From Cheiracanthium punctorium (Eukaryota > Arthropoda > Arachnida > Araneae > Cheiracanthiidae): 64,000 nucleotides of DNA. The stretch covers positions 1 to 64,000 of the forward strand of contig JAWZYV010012358.1 of NCBI GenBank assembly GCA_038373885.1, in the 5' to 3' direction. How positions within the stretch are numbered: the first letter of the stretch is position 1; every line of letters starts with the position of its first letter. Below, one piece after another: positions 31,740 through 44,207 of the stretch. The position numbers and the translations under genes were made by a program. The notes under the pieces are model-generated. The model did not search any database. It was not told the DNA's origin and saw nothing but the letters and a program-made list of their open reading frames with translations.

Positions 31740-32745
31740 CACTCATGTCCATAAATTAAGGATAATGAAGTTCATACAAAGAAAGAGAAAGAAGCAAAAC
31801 AAATTTGACTTATTTGTAAAGTCTATTTATTAAACAAAAAGTAAAGAGCAAAAAAGATGCAATATGTTTGACATAATTAATAAAAATTGCAAGTTTTACT
31901 CCCTTGACCAAATTTAAAAAAAGAACCTATTTACAAAAAACAGTATAACATGGTTAGTAGGATGGTTAATACGGAGTATGTCTCCCGGACGATGCAATAC
32001 AGGCCTGACAACGCCTAAGCATGTTGAGTATCAAATGATCAATCTGATCTTGGGGAATATTACACCACTCATCATGCAATGCACTCCGAAGTTCCGATAG
32101 ACAGGTGGGAGGAAGTGACGGGCTGCAATTCGTCGGCCAAGCATATCCCACACATGCTCTATTGGATTCAAGTCCGGTGAGTATGCTGGCCAATGCATAC
32201 GGGTGATATCCTCCGATTGAAGGCATTCGTCTACAATGTTTGCACGATGGGGACGGGCGTTGTCATCCATAAACACAAATTCAGCACCCATGGCGCCCCG
32301 AAACAAACGTACATGTTGTTCCAGAATGACATCCCGATAGATGTGGACTGTCATTGTTACACTCTGAACATGCAGGTCAGTTCTGGAACCAAGAATAATT
32401 CCTCCCCAAACGAGCCATCCTGCACCACCGTAACGGTGTCTTTCAATGGTGTTCTCTTGGTGGTAACGGGTACCTGGCGCTCTACAGATGAATATCCGGC
32501 GAGAATCAGACTCCAAACTAAACCTGGACTCGTCGGAAAACATCAAACAAGACCACTGTTGCGGTGTCCACAATGCATGCTCTCTACATCCCTTGAGTGG
32601 GTCAATAAAATGAGGACCGAGCTTGCTTGGGGCTGAACACTGGGGCTTCGTGTTAGGCTGAACACCTGGCCTGGATATATATTTCGGCCGCCGAGAGGCC
32701 ATGGTCGTAAAGGCATGAAGGGGCAGTGCAAGCTTTGGTCCCACG
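31740..32745 (-). mobile_element. Tc1-like transposon, third type, truncated at its 5' side
   Basis: The left end begins CACTCATGTCCATAAATT after a TA (31738-31739), a good Tc1-type terminus. No inverted copy of it is found on the other side, and the transposase N-terminus is missing, so the element is truncated near 32745. Its transposase is a different lineage from the copies at 3.7/49.6 kb and 28.5 kb. 32746-32940 is featureless sequence up to Gypsy-2. Confidence 0.75.
31966..32744 (-). pseudogene. Tc1-family transposase, N-terminally truncated and frameshifted
   Basis: Only the catalytic half is present. MFSDESRF, FMDDNARPHRA and LNPIEHVWD carry the full triad, with 34 residues between the second Asp and the Glu. 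No ATG begins this frame and the helix-turn-helix region is gone. After MLGRRIAARH the frame shifts near 32100-32107, and the C-terminal tail (LSELRSALHDEW..IASSGRHTPY) continues in another frame to the stop at 31966. Inactive. Confidence 0.82.
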
Positions 32746-32940
32746 TGGCTGTTAAGAGAATGTTTAGTTTAATTTTATTACACACGTAGTAGAATAATAG
32801 AAAGATTTGTTAAACACTAGCATAATTTTCAAAAAATCATCTTGCGCGTTTCATTTAGCACGATTTATTGATTTTTTCTTATTTTTAAATTTTGAATTTC
32901 CAGCGTATTTTAAACAGGTTGATTAATTAATAATATGTGG

Positions 32941-33272
32941 CGTTATAACCAGTTTAATTATTCCTTGCGGATGACAAAATACACTCGGCTAAGCTCAAAT
33001 AAAACTTAACATATTAGATTATAAATCAAAGTAGTTTAATGTGAACTATGTACATATTTACAGTATCATAATTAACGTATAACAATCATAGAGTCTGCAG
33101 AGAGCAGGTGGCCCTCACGTCATTCTTCTTCCAGGGGGGATCACCGACCATCTAGCTGCTACGCGCGAATACGCGAGAGAAGAGAGAGATGAACGAACGT
33201 TCAATATGGTTTCTTCAACGCCGGTAGGGGGAGCGTGGCATGGAAGAAAGATGATTTAGGAGGCGCGCTTCA
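32941..33272 (-). repeat. Gypsy-2 3' LTR
   Basis: It matches 46804-47141 over its length. On the minus strand it starts TGAAGCGCGCC (TGTAGCGCGCC in the other copy) and ends ACTGGTTATAACG. Confidence 0.85.
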
Positions 33273-33626
33273 AACTCCCCTTCTGGTCCCGCCGACGTCC
33301 CGGCAAGGAGAACAGGATAAAAAAAAATAGACAAAATGTGCTTACAAGTGACACTAATAATTTTTTTTTATAACAGACAGTCCTTAAGAAAGTTCGTTAA
33401 AGCTGACGAAAAACAGTCATAAACAGTCACTGATTAAGGAAATTTTTTGAGTAAGTTACTAATTTTAACAGTTAGGACGAACAGTCACTGACTCGTAGGT
33501 TTGTGGTTATTGTTTGATATTGGGCGGTCGTCCTCTTCTTCGCATGGGGTTTGTGTTCCCAGAGGTGTGATGACCTCCGATGATCTGCTTGTTCGTTTGA
33601 GGTGAAAATTCTGTCTGTGGTGCTAC

Positions 33627-36332
33627 CTAGGGAGGCCGACCTCTTTTGCGAAGTGGATTGACCGGGGAGGTGTCCACTCCATGATAAGGGGATAATGCTG
33701 ACGTGTGGTACGTAGCTATGGGCACTGTTGGCTGGTCTAGATTGGCTATGACATAAGCGGTGGGAGACTTCTGTGTAAGTACCAAATATGATCCATCCCG
33801 TTTGGGCATGAACTTTGCAGTCTTGGTATGGATTGCTTTACTAAGCGGGTGCTTTGTAACCCAAACTTTGTCACCAGGTACAAAGTAATATTGCCGCCTA
33901 TTTTTGTCATTGTAGGATTTACGTTGATCCTGTTTTATTTCCACTCTCTGTCTAATGTCCTGTGTAATTTTGGCAAATCTCTTGAGATACTGGGTAATCT
34001 CTGGTACGAAGTTGTCGTTCTGTACCACAGCCGTGAAATCTTGCACTACATCATCGACTGTTCTCAGTTTGCGGCCGAATGTGAGAAAAGCAGGGGTATG
34101 GCCAGTAGTGTCGCATACCGCCGTATTCATTGCAAATCTGATGACTGGTATTTTTGATTCCCAGTTATCATGTTCGTCTCCAACCAATATGGCAAGTCTT
34201 GGCTTTAAATCTCTGTTTTTGCGTTCAACAGGGTTGGCTTGGGGAAAATATACCGGTGTAAGATTTTGATCAATCTTCAAGGTAAAACATATCTGCTGTA
34301 ACACTGCACTAACAAACTGCTGGCCATTATCACTGAGAATTCGTCGTGGAATTCCATGCCGCATAAAAACTTCTTCTGTGAGAGTTGTAGCACATTCTCG
34401 AGCTGTAGCTTGTTCAAGAGGAAAAAGCTCTATTCACTTGGTTGCACAATCTTCTATTACAAAAATCCACTGTTTGCCGCTAGCTGTCTTGGACAAAGGC
34501 CCAAACTAATCAATTGAAAGTATCTCAAAACGTTGTGAGTAGACGGGTGTTCTAAGTAGACCTGATGGTTTTTGGTTACTTGCCTTGTAGCGACTGCATT
34601 CAGCACACTTTTTCACGTAAACCGATATAAACTTCTTCATTCCATTCCAATAGTATCTTTTGGCGATACGTTGATACGTACCCTCTTCGCCATAATGACC
34701 GGCCATGGGGTCATCGTGATGTTTCTTAAGGATTGCTTCCCGTTCTGATGACGGTATGACTAACTGCGCTTCTGAGTCTGCATCCGGAAGATAGCGATAC
34801 AGAATTCCCTGGTTCATAAGAAAACCTCTCTCAGTCCAATTTGCATATGATTCTGTTTTTTGGACATTTTCAAACGCTTCAATTATCTTCCTTAGTGATT
34901 CATCAGCAAGTTGAACTTCTCGCATATCTTTAACATTTCTTGCTGGCATATCAGCTATGACGTTACTATCAATTTCACAAACAGTCTCTTGTTCTGGACA
35001 CACTGGTCGAGAAAGCATGTCAGCTATTACGTTAGATTTTCCTGGGATATAACAGACTTCTACGTTAAAAGATTGCACTTCCAGTGCCCATCTGGCGAGG
35101 CGACCGGTTTGTGATTTAAGGGTAAGAAGCCATTTCAATGGTTGGTGGTCGGATGCCACAGTAACAGGGATACCCTCGATCTATCCGCGAAACTTCTTTA
35201 ACGGCCAATGCTTCTCGTTCCGTTGTAGAGTAGTTTTTCTCTGCTTGGGTAAGCAGTCTGCTGGCATACTCAATTGGATGTTCTTCAGCTCCTTCGCCTT
35301 GAAGTAATACGGCTCCGAGCGCGTAATTACTTGCATTGGTACGTATTATATATGGTTGGGTACCATCCGCTTGCTTCATTATCGGTGGGGAAATGAGGCA
35401 TTGTTTTAGAGTTTCGAAAGCTTTCTGCAGCGGAAAACTCCATTGCCATGATGTGCTCTTTTTTGTTAAATTGCTTAAAGGCCTTGAGATTTCTGCAAAA
35501 TCTTTTATATAACGTCTGTACCATGAGCATGTTTGTAGGAAGGATTTAACTTCCTCTACTTTTTTGGTTGGTGGTATATTCTGGATGGCTGATGTCTTCT
35601 CAGGATCTACCTCGATTCCGTTCTTCGTAATCCAAAATCCTAGGTATTTTACTCTAGACACAGCAAAATGACACTTTTCTCTATTTGCACGAAGTTTAAA
35701 CAAGAGTAATCTTTGGAAAACACTTTTTAGATCTGATATATATTTTTCAAAAGTTTCTGATAAGATGATGATGTCGTCTTTATACGCAAGAGTTAGGATG
35801 TCGCCGAGGCCATTCCTGAAACGATCCATAAGGCGTTGAAATGTAGCTGGTGCCGTTTTGAGGCCCATTGGCATTCTCAGAAATTTGAAGGTCCCAAAAG
35901 GACACACAAAGGCTGTTTTGTCCTAGTCATCCGGATGGACTTGAACTTGGTGGTAACCTGATTGTAAATCTATTGTTGTGTAAACATAAATGACGTTTAT
36001 TTGACTTCATGGAGAAGCTCATCCATTCTGGGTAATGGGTAAGAGTCAGCCACTGTAATTTCGTTTAACTTTCTATAGTCTATGCAAAGACGCACTTTAC
36101 CATTTGGTTTCGGTATGAGAACCACTGGTGAAGCATAAGGAGATAAACACTCCTTGATCATTCCATCTTTCAAAAGCCTATCAAGTTCTTGCTTAAGGAG
36201 TTCTTTCTTGACTGGATTTATTCTATATGGTGGTACCGCTACGGGTGAGTGGTTGCCGGTATCTATTTTGTGCTGGATGAAAGGGGTTGGCTCTCCCCCT
36301 GGACTAAAGATACCTGTAAACTCTTCTAACAA
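33627..36332 (-). pseudogene. Gypsy-2 pol remnant (RT, RNase H, integrase)
   Basis: Four open pieces on one strand cover pol in order. 36332-35997: start of RT (RLCIDYRKLNEIT..SYPLPRMDELL), closed by a stop. 35907-35116: rest of RT with a YKDD active site, then RNase H start (RTNASNYALGAVLLQ, where the usual first Asp is Asn). 35159-34506: RNase H end and the integrase zinc module (GHYGEEGTYQRI..YYWNGM..C-x2-C). 34364-33627: integrase core with LSDNGQQF and PVERKNRDLKP plus a C-terminal part (FVPGDKVWVTKHPL). Stops and shifts at about 34365-34505, 35120-35160 and 35908-35996 break it up. No functional enzyme can be made. Confidence 0.85.
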
Positions 36333-36578
36333 TTTACATAATTGTAACCTTTCCTCGTAGATAAGTAACTGCCTTCAGTCTCCTTTAAAACACAAGTGTT
36401 CAGTTTAGGAGTTTCGATAACTTTATCAGATGAAATAGTACTACAGTTTTGTAAATTACCAAGTGAGTCAAATGTGTCTTTATGTGGCTTACAAGGTGGT
36501 ACAAATACATATTTTTCAAATTTGAATCTTTTCCTAGGATTACAGTTGAAATACCAATTTTTGTTTTGGGTATCTAAG

Positions 36579-37984
36579 CTAATACCAGCTTTGGATAAAA
36601 AAATCAGTATGAAGGAGGGTACGATTATCTTTAGCTGTCGGTAACGCGTATATTGTAGTAGGAATTCTTTTCCCCATTAGTTCAATGTCTACATCGGTGT
36701 TATAAACTTCAGAGAACTTCGGCATTCCTTCCGCGAGTGTTACATTTAAATTTACTTTATGAAAATTTATCCCTTGTTCTCGGAGGAGATTATACAGGGT
36801 TTCACCAGCAACCGTGTGGCTAGCCCCAGTGTCAGCACATGCTAGACCCCACATACCATTTACTTTAATCTTCATTAACATTGCTTGGGGTTCTTGTATC
36901 GCACACGTTTGAAATTTCAAGCAGCTAACCTGGGCGGAATGAACTTTAACGTTTGGCGTACAAATAGGACATTTTGCCTTTACGAAACCCGGTTTCCCAC
37001 AGCCATAGCAGCTAATAGGTCTTTCATAATTTTTACTAACAGTTCTATTTGTTGAGTATTTATGATTAACACCATTCTTACAATTTTTAAATTCATTACT
37101 GAACTTGTACTTAGAATTTTCCTTATGCTGTTCTTGTTTTGTGTTTCTACCTCTTAGGTTTCTAATTTCTTCGTAAGAATCTAGTTGGTCAACTAAAGAA
37201 ACTGGATCATTCCACTCGCTCCAGTGGTCTAAAAAATGTTCTTTGTAATCAGGGGGACACTTCTTTTTTAATTCATCTGAAATTATTAGTTCTTTCATCT
37301 GAACAAACGTAGTGACATTCAGCACATTGAGCCAACCTTCAAAAAAATTTCTTAAGTCATAGAAGTAATCTCTCCACGTAGAGTCTGGACTTTTCCTGTG
37401 TTGGAGGAAGGATTGTCTAAATTTTTCCACACTCATCTTGAATCGGCGTAATAAAATCTTTTTTATTTCCGCATACTCCTGTGGGTTATTCTGAGAATCC
37501 GATTCTATAGCAATTAACTTTGAAATTTCAATAGGTAAAAGCCCGATCAGGTATACCACCCATTTTGATTCTGGTATTTTCAAAAAAGTCAATTGTTTCT
37601 GAAAAAGGTTTAAAAATGTACTAATGTCATCTACCTTTGGGTCAAATTGAGGAATTAACCCCTTAATTTCAAATTTAGATACATCCGAATTACTAGGTGT
37701 AAGAACGGTTTCTGTTTCTGTAGCAAGGTTTATATTTTTAACTTAAGTTTCTCTAATTCAAAAATACGGTCATCATTTTCCTTTTGAATTAATCGCGCTT
37801 CATTTTCTTTCCTTTCAGTTATCAAATAATCGAGCAATTCTTTAGTGAATTCTTCATCATACCCTGCACTTTCGAGAATTGCATTCTTTAAATCTATTAT
37901 TTTATAAGCCTCTTGAACCGCGATGTTAAGTTCACTGGCTAACTTAACTAGATCTTGCTTCTTTCCCTTAGCAAGGTACGCCAT
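36579..37984 (-). pseudogene. Gypsy-2 gag-protease remnant
   Basis: The N-terminal 84 codons (37730-37984) start at a good ATG (MAYLAKGKKQDLVKLA) and end in a charged coiled-coil-like stretch. After a break, 337 codons (36579-37592) give the capsid-like region (YAEIKKILLRRFKMS..FRQSFLQHRK), one zinc knuckle and a protease site CADTGASHTV. The knuckle reads C-x2-C-x4-F-x4-C, with Phe where His is expected, a sign of decay. 36333-36578 links to RT without an open frame. The ATG lies 37 bp downstream (in element sense) of the Gypsy-1 insertion point, so transcription from the 5' LTR is now separated from gag by 8 kb. Confidence 0.82.
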
Positions 37985-38474
37985 AACTCAACTTTTATAA
38001 TATCTAAATATTCTCCAAAAGTATTGTTACGAATTTTCGCGGCAACCCGCTGCTCTGGGGCTTAAAAGGGTTTAAAATTCGTACTCTACGCTTCAAATAG
38101 ATAAATTTTGCTTTTTGTTGCATCAAAATCAGTCAATTAGAACCGGAGATATGGAGGTTTCGCTTTCCCGTATGTTTTTCTATGGGGCTTCTAGAAATCT
38201 CGAGAAATATTAGTCCTAGGGCTTAGATCTCTTCACATTTGAGGACTTATTTTTGGCGCCAAATTTGGCGATATTTCGCCAAAAGTCGCCAAGCTTGGCG
38301 ACTTTTTGGTCATTTGGCGCGATTTTCCCAATGGGGCCTGGAAGTTGTTTTTCCTGCATTAAAAACGCATAATAACCTAACATTTCTCTTCTATGACGTA
38401 ATCAGAATTCCGCTTTATGTAGAATCTTCGAGAAATATACTTTTCTAGAAACTGCTCGCAGCTACTGCCTCCTC

Positions 38475-38510
38475 TATATAATACCAGCGCGCTGCCCCGA
38501 CAGTTCAGTG
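38475..38510 (+). promoter_or_regulatory. Gypsy-1 LTR core promoter (TATA plus initiator)
   Basis: TATATAATA at 38475-38483, then TCAGTG at 38505-38510. The initiator A lies 32 bp after the first T of the TATA element. TCAGT is the arthropod initiator consensus. The 3' LTR keeps the same pair (TATAAATT at 45628, TCAGTG at 45657, 31 bp apart), so the spacing is conserved although the TATA sequence has drifted. Confidence 0.6.
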
Positions 38511-38832
38511 CGAGTTGAACGCTCAATGTGTGAAGAGCTCTCAGTACGCTTGTTTTGTGAATTGATAGTGCTATAGAAGCTGTGTTTTAGCTTGCTTTGT
38601 GAAGCTGTTTTAAAGTGCTGGTGTAAATTCTTCATTGCTGTGTCTTAAGGGCTTGTGTACGATATCCCTTGAATATTTCCACTGAATTTTTGCCTGTGAA
38701 AGTGACTTATTTTGTGTGAGAAATACAGCATTTGTGAGAGCTTCTGATCTAAGCGGATTGTTAAAAGCACGTTACTACTAGATTGTGCTTGTGAATTGTG
38801 TACAGTTGATTGTTCTACGAAGTTCTAGAAGC

Positions 38833-38838
38833 AATAAA
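38833..38838 (+). terminator. Gypsy-1 LTR polyadenylation signal
   Basis: AATAAA lies about 330 bp downstream of the initiator. The copy in the 3' LTR (45966-45971) would end the element's transcript. Confidence 0.5.
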
Positions 38839-38941
38839 GTTTGTGTTCCATCCTGACAAGTGACTTTTTACTTGAATTTTTTACACCAACTGGACTTTAG
38901 AACGACGAACCCCAGGAGTAGCAGAGTAATTCCGCAACATT

Positions 38942-38959
38942 TGGTGACAGAATCGGGGT
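38942..38959 (+). other. Gypsy-1 primer-binding site (putative)
   Basis: Two bases after the 5' LTR comes TGGTGACAGAATCGGGG. The TGG start and position fit a tRNA primer site; I do not assign the tRNA. Confidence 0.6.
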
Positions 38960-38988
38960 TCTAAAGAAAGACTTTAATTTTCCAGTTT

Positions 38989-41900
38989 ATGGTTTTGACT
39001 AGACGAAAACTGGAAGAACAACTTCAAAAGCTCATGAATATGATGCAGGAAATGAAATCCGGACAAGACGAGATGAAATCCGGACAAGATGAGATGAAAA
39101 AAGAGATGAAAGCCGGACAAGACGAGATGAAAACCGCACAAGACGAGATGAAAGCCGGACAAGAACTGATGAAGGCGGATTTAGAGAAGAAAATTGAAGC
39201 CGGGCAGACCGATTTAGAAAAGAAAGTTGAAGCCGGACAAGAAGGAATGAAATTGGGATTGGAGAAAATGGAGACTGCTTTGGGAAAATTAGAGAAATTC
39301 GAAAAGAGTTTGCAGGAAAATCAAGAGATAATGGAGAAAAGAATGTCGCTCATAGAAGAAACTCAAACGAAATATGAACAAAGAATTGAAGGAAATGTTA
39401 AAGAATTGCAGCAAGATATTTGCAGAATGCGGGAAGAATTCAAGAATAAAATTGAGGAGAAACTAGACTGGAAAGAAAATATAGTTTCGAAAATACATGA
39501 AGAATGTGAAGCTAAAATTGAAGAGAAATTGGACTCTCTCGTAAAGCTGGGAAAGTTACCTGAAAACATCAGGTTGTCGTCACACCGCCCAGCAGTGAAA
39601 CTTACTACCTATGACGGAAAGACTCCCTGGGAAGCCTACAAGACCCAATTTTTAATCGTCGCCAAAGCCAATGGTTGGAGCGAGTCCGAGAAAGCGAACC
39701 AACTGGCCGCTTCCCTTAGCGGAGATGCAATTAACGTATTGCAAACTATCGGAGCGACGAAGATAGGAGATTTTGACGCCCTCGCAAGTGCCTTGGAGAT
39801 GAAATTCGGAGAGAAGTGCCAGAAAGAATATAGTAGAATACAACTTAAGTCAAGGATGCAAAGACCTGGCGAGACCCTCCAAGAGCTGGCTTCCGACATA
39901 GATAGGCTGTGTCATCTAGCCTATGGCAGTTATCCTGATAACGTTCGAGAAGAAGTTGCAGTGCAACATTTTATTGAAGGCCTCTTGGACTCTGAAATTC
40001 AGAAAGCATTGATCTTGGCGGATTATAAAGATCTCAGGTCCGCCCTCGTATTCGCCATGAAGCTAGAGGCAGCTCAGCTGGCCGTAAGAAAAGAGCGGCA
40101 TAATGTTAGAGCTGTGTCATTCCAGGAGCCTACGGATGGAGAAATGGAGAGATTAGAGAATAAATTAAAGACCCTGGAAAATCTGGTGGAACGACAAGAA
40201 CAGTCAGAGCCAAGAAAAGTGAAATGTTGGAGGTGCAACAGCGAGGGGCATTTACGAAAATACTGTGACGCACAAAAGAACTCTCGTCGTAAAGATCGCA
40301 GTTATCAATGCACCAGAGAAGCCCATGAAGGAAGACAGAAAAGAGACGACTTTCAGGAACAGAGGCTGAGGGATATTCAAAAGCCTCCTTTGAAAGTCTT
40401 GCAGATTTCATCAGTGAATGGCGGCAGTAATGGACTCTTTGTACTCGGATACGTTAATGGTTCCCCATGCCACATGGTGATTGATACTGGAGCGAATGTA
40501 ACCATCATAAGGACAGATCTGGCCAAGAAATTAAACTTGAAGATTATCTGGACTCCGCCCTCGCTGACCCTCCAGACTGTGACAGGTGACAAGATCGAAG
40601 TGGGCGGAAAAGCGCAAGTAGAAATCACGTTTGGAAATGCCAGATACGACCATGTGGTATATGTCGCCAATATTACAGACTCTTTTATTCTCGGACTGGA
40701 CTTTTTAAAATCACACAAATTTAATTTGGACTTTAAGAATAATGAGCTTCGTTCAGACTCAGAAGAAATAGCTGCGTTCGATATTAGAAATGAAACTGTT
40801 TTGCCTGTTCAGCAAATAATAGCCCAGACTGATATCACTCTACCTCCCAGAACTGATTCAATAATTTCTGGAACAGTAAAAGAAAGCAATAAATTCCGCT
40901 TTGGATTAATCGAACACCCAAACAATAGTGATTCCGTCAGAGGAGTACTTGTGGGAGCAACACTTGTGGACTTGTCGAGAACAGAAATTCCAGTTAGAGT
41001 AGCAAATGTGACGGACAAGTCGAAGGTGATAAAGAAAAATGAAGTGTTGGCGACATGCACTCCTGTTACCTGCATTAATAAGAACATCAGCCAAACGACA
41101 GCTAAATCTTCCGAGTGCCTGACGAAGGAATTATTACAAGACGTGGAGTTAACGGCAGAACAGAGAAGCGCTGCGGAGAAAGTAATAGCTGAATTTGAAG
41201 ACCTCTTCTCTCGTACTTCCGGTGACTTTGGCCGTACGAGGTTAACGCAACATAGAATAGACACAAGCAGCCATTCTCCCATCAAGCAACATCCTAGGCG
41301 GCTGCCGTTTGCTAAGCAAGAAGAGGTGAACAGACTTTTAGAGGAGATGCAGCGTGATGACGTCATCGAGCCATCGACTAGTCCGTGGGCCTCGCCGATT
41401 GTTTTGGTCCGAAAGAAGGATGGTTCCACCCGGTTCTGCGTTGACTACAGACGTCTGAATGACATTACCAAGAAAGACAGCTACCCTCTTCCCAGGATAG
41501 ACGACACATTGGACACTTTATCGGGAAATGAATGGTTCTCCACTCTGGATCTCAAGAGTGGCTACTGGCAAGTAGAAATCCATCCCGATGACCGTGAAAA
41601 GACTGCGTTCACCACGGGACAAGGATTGTGGCAGTTCAAAGTTATGCCTTTTGGACTCTGCAACGCACCGGCTACATTCGAGCGTCTAATGGAGACAGTG
41701 TTGAGAGGACTTTCCTACGAAGCATGTCTCGTTTATTTGGACGATATCATCATCGTCGGAAGGACTTTCGAAGAGCATCTCGAGAACATCCGAAAGGTGC
41801 TGCAGAAATTAAAAGAGGCAAACTTGAAACTGAGTCCATCGAAGTGCAACTTGTTTCGTCGGGAAGTACGTTATCTCGGGCACATAATATCCGCCCACGG

Positions 41901-42380
41901 AGTCCGAACCGATCCCGAAAAGACGTCCGCAGTCCAGAACTGGAGTCGTCCCGAGAATATCCATGACTTAAGAAGTTTTCTCGGTCTGTGTACTTACTAT
42001 CGAAAATTCGTGAAGGGCTTTTCTCAAATTGCAAGACCTCTTCACAAATTGACCGAGACTGGACAAAAATTTCTATGGACTGAGGAATGTGAGGACGCAT
42101 TCAACGAACTGAAGACGGCTTTAACATCTTCGCCGATCCTGTCGTATCCTCACCCTGACAAGCCATTTATCCTGGACACAGACGCAAGTAAGGAGAGTGT
42201 CGGAGCAGTTTTGTCCCAGGAGATAGATGGCCAAGAACATGTCATTGCTTACTGGAGCAAATGCCTTTCGAAGGCAGAACGTAACTATTGTGTTACGAGA
42301 AAGGAACTTCTCGCTATTGTTAAGGCCGTGGAGCACTTCCATCATTACCTGTACGGCCGAAAGTTCCTGCCTCTTCAACC
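38989..42380 (+). pseudogene. Gypsy-1 gag-pol, first part (gag, protease, RT, RNase H start)
   Basis: From the ATG at 38989 the frame is open to 42468, but it leaves homologous sequence near 42365-42385. Residues 20-110 are a charged coiled coil built of short repeats (GQDEMK units); 195-370 are a capsid-like gag domain. One zinc knuckle C413-x2-C416-x4-H421-x4-C426 follows. The protease site is VIDTGANVTII (D499). RT has D854 (STLDLKSGYW) and the YLDD box at 916-919. RNase H begins FILDTDASKESVGAVLSQ. A one-step frameshift then separates the end of RNase H, so the polyprotein cannot be completed. Gag, protease and RT themselves look intact. No separate gag stop is present: gag and pol are one frame. 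Confidence 0.9.
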
Positions 42381-43328
42381 CGGACCATGCCTCCTTAACC
42401 TGGCATCTAAATTTCAAGAATCCAGAGGGCCAGATAGCCAGGTGGATACAGAGATTACAAGAATATGACATTGAGATACGTCATCGGAAAGGAGCATCTC
42501 ATGGAAACGCAGATGCTTTGTCGAGAAGGCCCTGCATAGACAGTTGTCGCTATTGCTCCAGGGCGGAGAAAAATTACCATCTGAAACATCCCGTTGTCCT
42601 CCAAGTTACATCATCGGCACCATCCCAAGATCTCTGGAGTGACGAAAATGTTCGGGCGGACCAATTAGCAGACAGCGACAAACCTATTGTGGAATTTATG
42701 GAAAAATCCAGCGCTAAGCCCAGTTGGCAAGAAATATCATCTTACAGTCCGGCAACAAAACAGTACTGGGCTTTATGGGATTCGCTTCGCCTGAGAAATG
42801 GAGTCCTGTATCGTAAATGGGAGTCGGACGACTGCAAGATGCTCCGATGGCAGTTAGTACTCGCTCGCTCGAGGATTCCGAAGGTTCTAGAAGAGCTGCA
42901 TAATGGCTTAACTGGAGGCCATTTTGGCGTAATGAAGACCCTGCAGAAAGTTCGCGAGCGCTTCTACTGGGATAGGGCTCGAGGCGACGTCGAAAAGTGG
43001 TGTCGAGCTTGTGACGCCTGTGCCTCCCGAAAAGGCCCGAAGAAACGAAGCCGTGGAAGACTACATCGTTATAACGTAGGAGCGCCTTTTGAGAGGATTG
43101 CCCTCGACATCCTGGGACCTCTTCCGCGAACTTCGGATGGCAACAAATACATCCTACTTGTCATTGACTATTTCTCTAAATGGCCCGAAGCGTTTCCTAT
43201 TCCCGATCAAGAAGCTACGACCGTAGCAGAGGTACTGGTGCAAGAATGGATTTCCAGATATGCAACTTCATTCCGACCAAGGAACGAACTTTACCTCTGC
43301 AGTCTTTAAAGGACTATGTCAACTTCTC
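42365..43328 (+). pseudogene. Gypsy-1 pol, second part (RNase H end, integrase N-terminal half)
   Basis: This continues in a shifted frame with DHASLTWHLNF..IARWIQRLQEYDIEIRHRKG (RNase H end). The integrase zinc module follows, with GGHFGVMKTLQKVRERFYW and C-x2-C. The core has ALDILGPLP (first Asp), and a further shift near 43255-43275 leads into HSDQGTNFTSAVF (second Asp). Coding stops at 43328 because the 879-bp insertion begins. Confidence 0.85.
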
Positions 43329-44207
43329 CAGGGTGTCTACCGCTCCGGAAAATCCGGAAAGTCTGGAAAAAGCCGGGAAATTGGAGAATGGGTCCGGAGA
43401 GTCCGGAAAAAACCGGGAAATTGGTTAATGGGTCGGGAAAATTCACCAAAAGAATCATTTTTTTTTTCGGTATCCCTTTTTTTAATCCTTCCTATTTGTC
43501 AGTCTGGAAACCGAAAGCAACTGCAACGTATTTTAGGGACCGCGAAAGCATCAAACCATGTATTGCATAAGGAGGGAAAAATGGGGGCTCATCCATCGTG
43601 ACGGGAGGGTAAAAAAGCTGTCGTCAGCGCGTGATCATCCGTCTGGTTTGCAATAGAATTTCATTCATTGATTATTTATTTTAACTCAGTGTTTTGGATT
43701 TGAAGTTTTAGAAAGACGAAAGTGGCTAAAATTTGTGCTAGAAGTAAGTATCGTGGACAGGATTAGTAGATGATCATACGTGATTTATTCAATCATTTTA
43801 TTTTCCACGTACGTATTCATTTTTATTGCTTAATATTTCTCAATATTTATGCACGCATGCTCGCATATAACACAAGCAATTGAACCCTTTTTTTCTTAGA
43901 AAGTGTGCGCTCTTTGTTTGAGTTTCGTTTTATTTTTTGAATTTAAAGTATTGAATAGTGTTCAATTTGGAGGACTTATCTCATTAGAATGGTTGCTGAA
44001 AGTCCGTCGAATAAGTCCTACGGGGCGCCCGGGCCTCCCAGCAGATATTTTAAAACATTAATATTAACTCTAATAACAATAAGATTTAAAATCCCCCCCC
44101 GGGTATGGAAAGTTATATACGCTTCTGGTCCTTCTACCTCCCAAAAGTCATTAAAAAGTCGGGAAAAAGTCAGGAAATTGACTTTCAGAAATTTGGTAGA
44201 CACCCTG
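43329..44207. mobile_element. 879-bp DNA-transposon-like insertion in Gypsy-1 integrase
   Basis: The ends are inverted copies, CAGGGTGTCTACC at 43329 and GGTAGACACCCTG ending at 44207. TTCTC is present on both sides (43324-43328 and 44208-44212). Taking out 884 bp (insert plus one TTCTC) lines up the integrase frame before and after, which fixes the boundaries. The left third is made of imperfect repeats of the form TCCGGAAA...CCGGGAAATTGG; a similar 'gtcgggaaaaagtcaggaaattg' block sits just inside the right end. No transposase is encoded. The CAGGG start recalls hAT, but hAT makes 8-bp duplications, so the superfamily is open. Confidence 0.82.

Larger units (their letters stand above)
38025..38939 (+). 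repeat. Gypsy-1 5' LTR
   Basis: 915 bp, TGTTACG...CGCAACA. It carries the palindromes CGCCAAATTTGGCG (about 38260) and AGTCGCCAAGCTTGGCGACT (about 38285). Compared with the 3' LTR it has about 13 bp extra in the first block and another small insertion near 38622-38635. Confidence 0.92.
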
